Both the position numbers and the translations under genes were made by a program. The notes under the pieces were generated by a model. That model had not been told where the DNA came from. It did not search any database and saw nothing but the letters and a program-made list of their open reading frames with translations. Shown here piece after piece: positions 63,094 to 64,000 of a stretch of DNA of 64,000 bases. The DNA is from JAVVHH01 sp963835135. Its GTDB lineage: Bacteria > Pseudomonadota > Alphaproteobacteria > Acetobacterales > Acetobacteraceae. How positions within the stretch are numbered: the stretch's first letter is position 1; each line of letters starts with the position of its first letter. The stretch lies in the NCBI GenBank assembly GCA_963835135.1, contig CAWIEF010000005.1, forward strand, positions 868,001-932,000, in the 5' to 3' direction.

Positions 63094-64000
63094 GAGGGGA
63101 CCCGGTGCGGCCGATCGTGATCGCGGCGGGCGGGACGGGCGGGCACTTCTTCCCGGCCGAGGCGCTGGCGGCCGAGCTGGTGCGGCGCGGACACCGGGTC
63201 GCGCTGATGACGGATGGGCGGAGCGGGGGCGAGCGGTCGGCGGTGTTCGCGGGGCGCGAGGTGTTCGTGCTGCCGGGGGCCGGCATTGCGGGCCGCGGCC
63301 TCGTGCGGGGGGCCAGGGCGATCGTGGCGCTCGCGCGGGGGACGGTCGAAGCGCGAGGCGTGCTGAAGCGCTTGCAGCCTGCGGTGTTGGTCGGGTTTGG
63401 CGGCTATCCCTCGGTCCCGCCGGTTGTGGCCGCGCGCATGCTGCGGCGTAAGCCGGCGATCATCTTGCATGAGCAGAACGCAGTGCTGGGCCGGGCGAAC
63501 CGGCTGCTGGCGCGGTTTGCCGACTGGATCGCCCTAGGCGTCGCGCAGACGAGGGCGCTGCCGGCGCATCCGCCGAGCCGGGCGACCGGCAACCCGGTGC
63601 GGCCGGAGATCGCGGCGCTGGCCGGCCTGCCATACCAGCCGCCGGAGCCCGGTGGCGTGCTGCGGGTGCTTGTGACGGGCGGGAGCCAGGGGGCGCGGAT
63701 CTTCAGTACTGCGCTGCCGGCCGCGCTCGCGCTTCTGCCGCCCGGGTTGCGGGCGCGGCTGCGGCTGACGCAGCAGTGCCGGCCGGAAGACCTCGAGCGC
63801 GTGCGGGCCGCCTACGCCGAGGCGGGCATCGAGGCCGAGTTGTCACCGTTCTTCGCCGACATGGCGCAGCGGTTGACGGCGGCCGATTTCGTGATCGCGC
63901 GGGCAGGCGCGAGCACGGTTGCGGAGTTGGCGATCGCGGGGCGCCCTGCCCTGCTGGTGCCGTTTCCGCACGCGATCGACAACCACCAGCTCGACAACGC
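63090..64000 (+). CDS. murG: UDP-GlcNAc--MurNAc-(pentapeptide) pyrophosphoryl-undecaprenol GlcNAc transferase, truncated by the window edge
   Basis: 303 codons are visible, still open at 64000. It converts lipid I to lipid II at the inner membrane face. The N-terminal GGTGGHFFPAEALAAELVRRGH is the MurG signature; GFGGYPSVPPVVAARM, HEQNAVLGRANRLLARFA and the donor-domain VTGGSQGARIFS also match, with RAGASTVAELAIAGRPALLVPFPHAIDNHQ near the edge. ATG 63090 overlaps the ftsW stop in ATGA. Confidence 0.95.
   Translation, partial: MRGDPVRPIVIAAGGTGGHFFPAEALAAELVRRGHRVALMTDGRSGGERSAVFAGREVFVLPGAGIAGRGLVRGARAIVALARGTVEARGVLKRLQPAVLVGFGGYPSVPPVVAARMLRRKPAIILHEQNAVLGRANRLLARFADWIALGVAQTRALPAHPPSRATGNPVRPEIAALAGLPYQPPEPGGVLRVLVTGGSQGARIFSTALPAALALLPPGLRARLRLTQQCRPEDLERVRAAYAEAGIEAELSPFFADMAQRLTAADFVIARAGASTVAELAIAGRPALLVPFPHAIDNHQLDN

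Overview
The window is 64 kb of dense, GC-rich chromosome from an alphaproteobacterium, most likely a member of the Acetobacteraceae (Rhodospirillales). The basis is: a circularly permuted two-piece tmRNA, which is an alphaproteobacterial trait, with a tag close to the ANDNxE...AVAA type I recall for acetic acid bacteria; the SspB adaptor, DUF1150 and DUF2336 families; an Hsp20-DUF1150 pair; and a dcw cluster opening with mraZ. The family assignment is an inference. Nearly all of the sequence is housekeeping. I see no insertion sequences, prophage, CRISPR arrays, rRNA or tRNA genes.

Layout. 1-3.9 kb: the 3' part of an OmpA/MotB-like protein, an SDR and an OprO/P-type porin. 3.9-12.1 kb: infC and thrS, two envelope glycosyltransferases, a LysE exporter, a hydrolase, an epimerase, a TPR protein and a DUF6481 protein. 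12.1-18 kb: GDPD, an Asp/Glu racemase, a frameshifted tartrate/isopropylmalate-type dehydrogenase, pyrE, a lipoprotein and a class III aminotransferase. 17.8-23.4 kb: Hsp20 and DUF1150, def-fmt-truA, and dapD-dapE-membrane protein. 23.5-33.4 kb: a GGDEF protein coupled to DUF2336, a glycogen-debranching-type enzyme, msrB, an orphan TRAP binding protein, a 38-aa ORF, and a DNA exonuclease-GST-ATP ligase operon. 33.4-38.4 kb: hflK-hflC-degP and the Mrp Fe-S carrier. 38.5-40.4 kb: thyX, then permuted ssrA next to sspB. 40.4-46.7 kb: class I fumarase followed by an overlapping queuosine operon (VOC, VUT transporter, queA, tgt, queF, queG, RHH). 46.8-51.9 kb: small proteins, a DUF2147 protein, AsmA, a TerB/DnaJ protein and AmpD. 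51.9-64 kb: rnpB, then the dcw cluster mraZ-rsmH-ftsL-ftsI-murE-murF-mraY-murD-ftsW-murG, which runs off the end.

How the genes work together. DapD and DapE make the meso-diaminopimelate that MurE adds to peptidoglycan; FtsI and FtsW polymerise it; AmpD recycles it; and the OmpA/MotB-like protein binds it. ssrA tags proteins from stalled ribosomes and the neighbouring SspB hands them to ClpXP, while HflKC and DegP act in membrane and periplasmic quality control. Gene starts are often coupled by ATGA, GTGA or TGATG overlaps.

The most notable points are a four-repeat MraZ operator before mraZ, the ssrA-sspB adjacency, the complete preQ0-to-queuosine segment with its probable transporter, the GST inside the ligase-exonuclease operon, the GGDEF-DUF2336 pair, a one-base frameshift in the dehydrogenase, and non-standard starts (a possible AUA for infC, CTG for ampD). 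I found no clearly new defence or mobile system.
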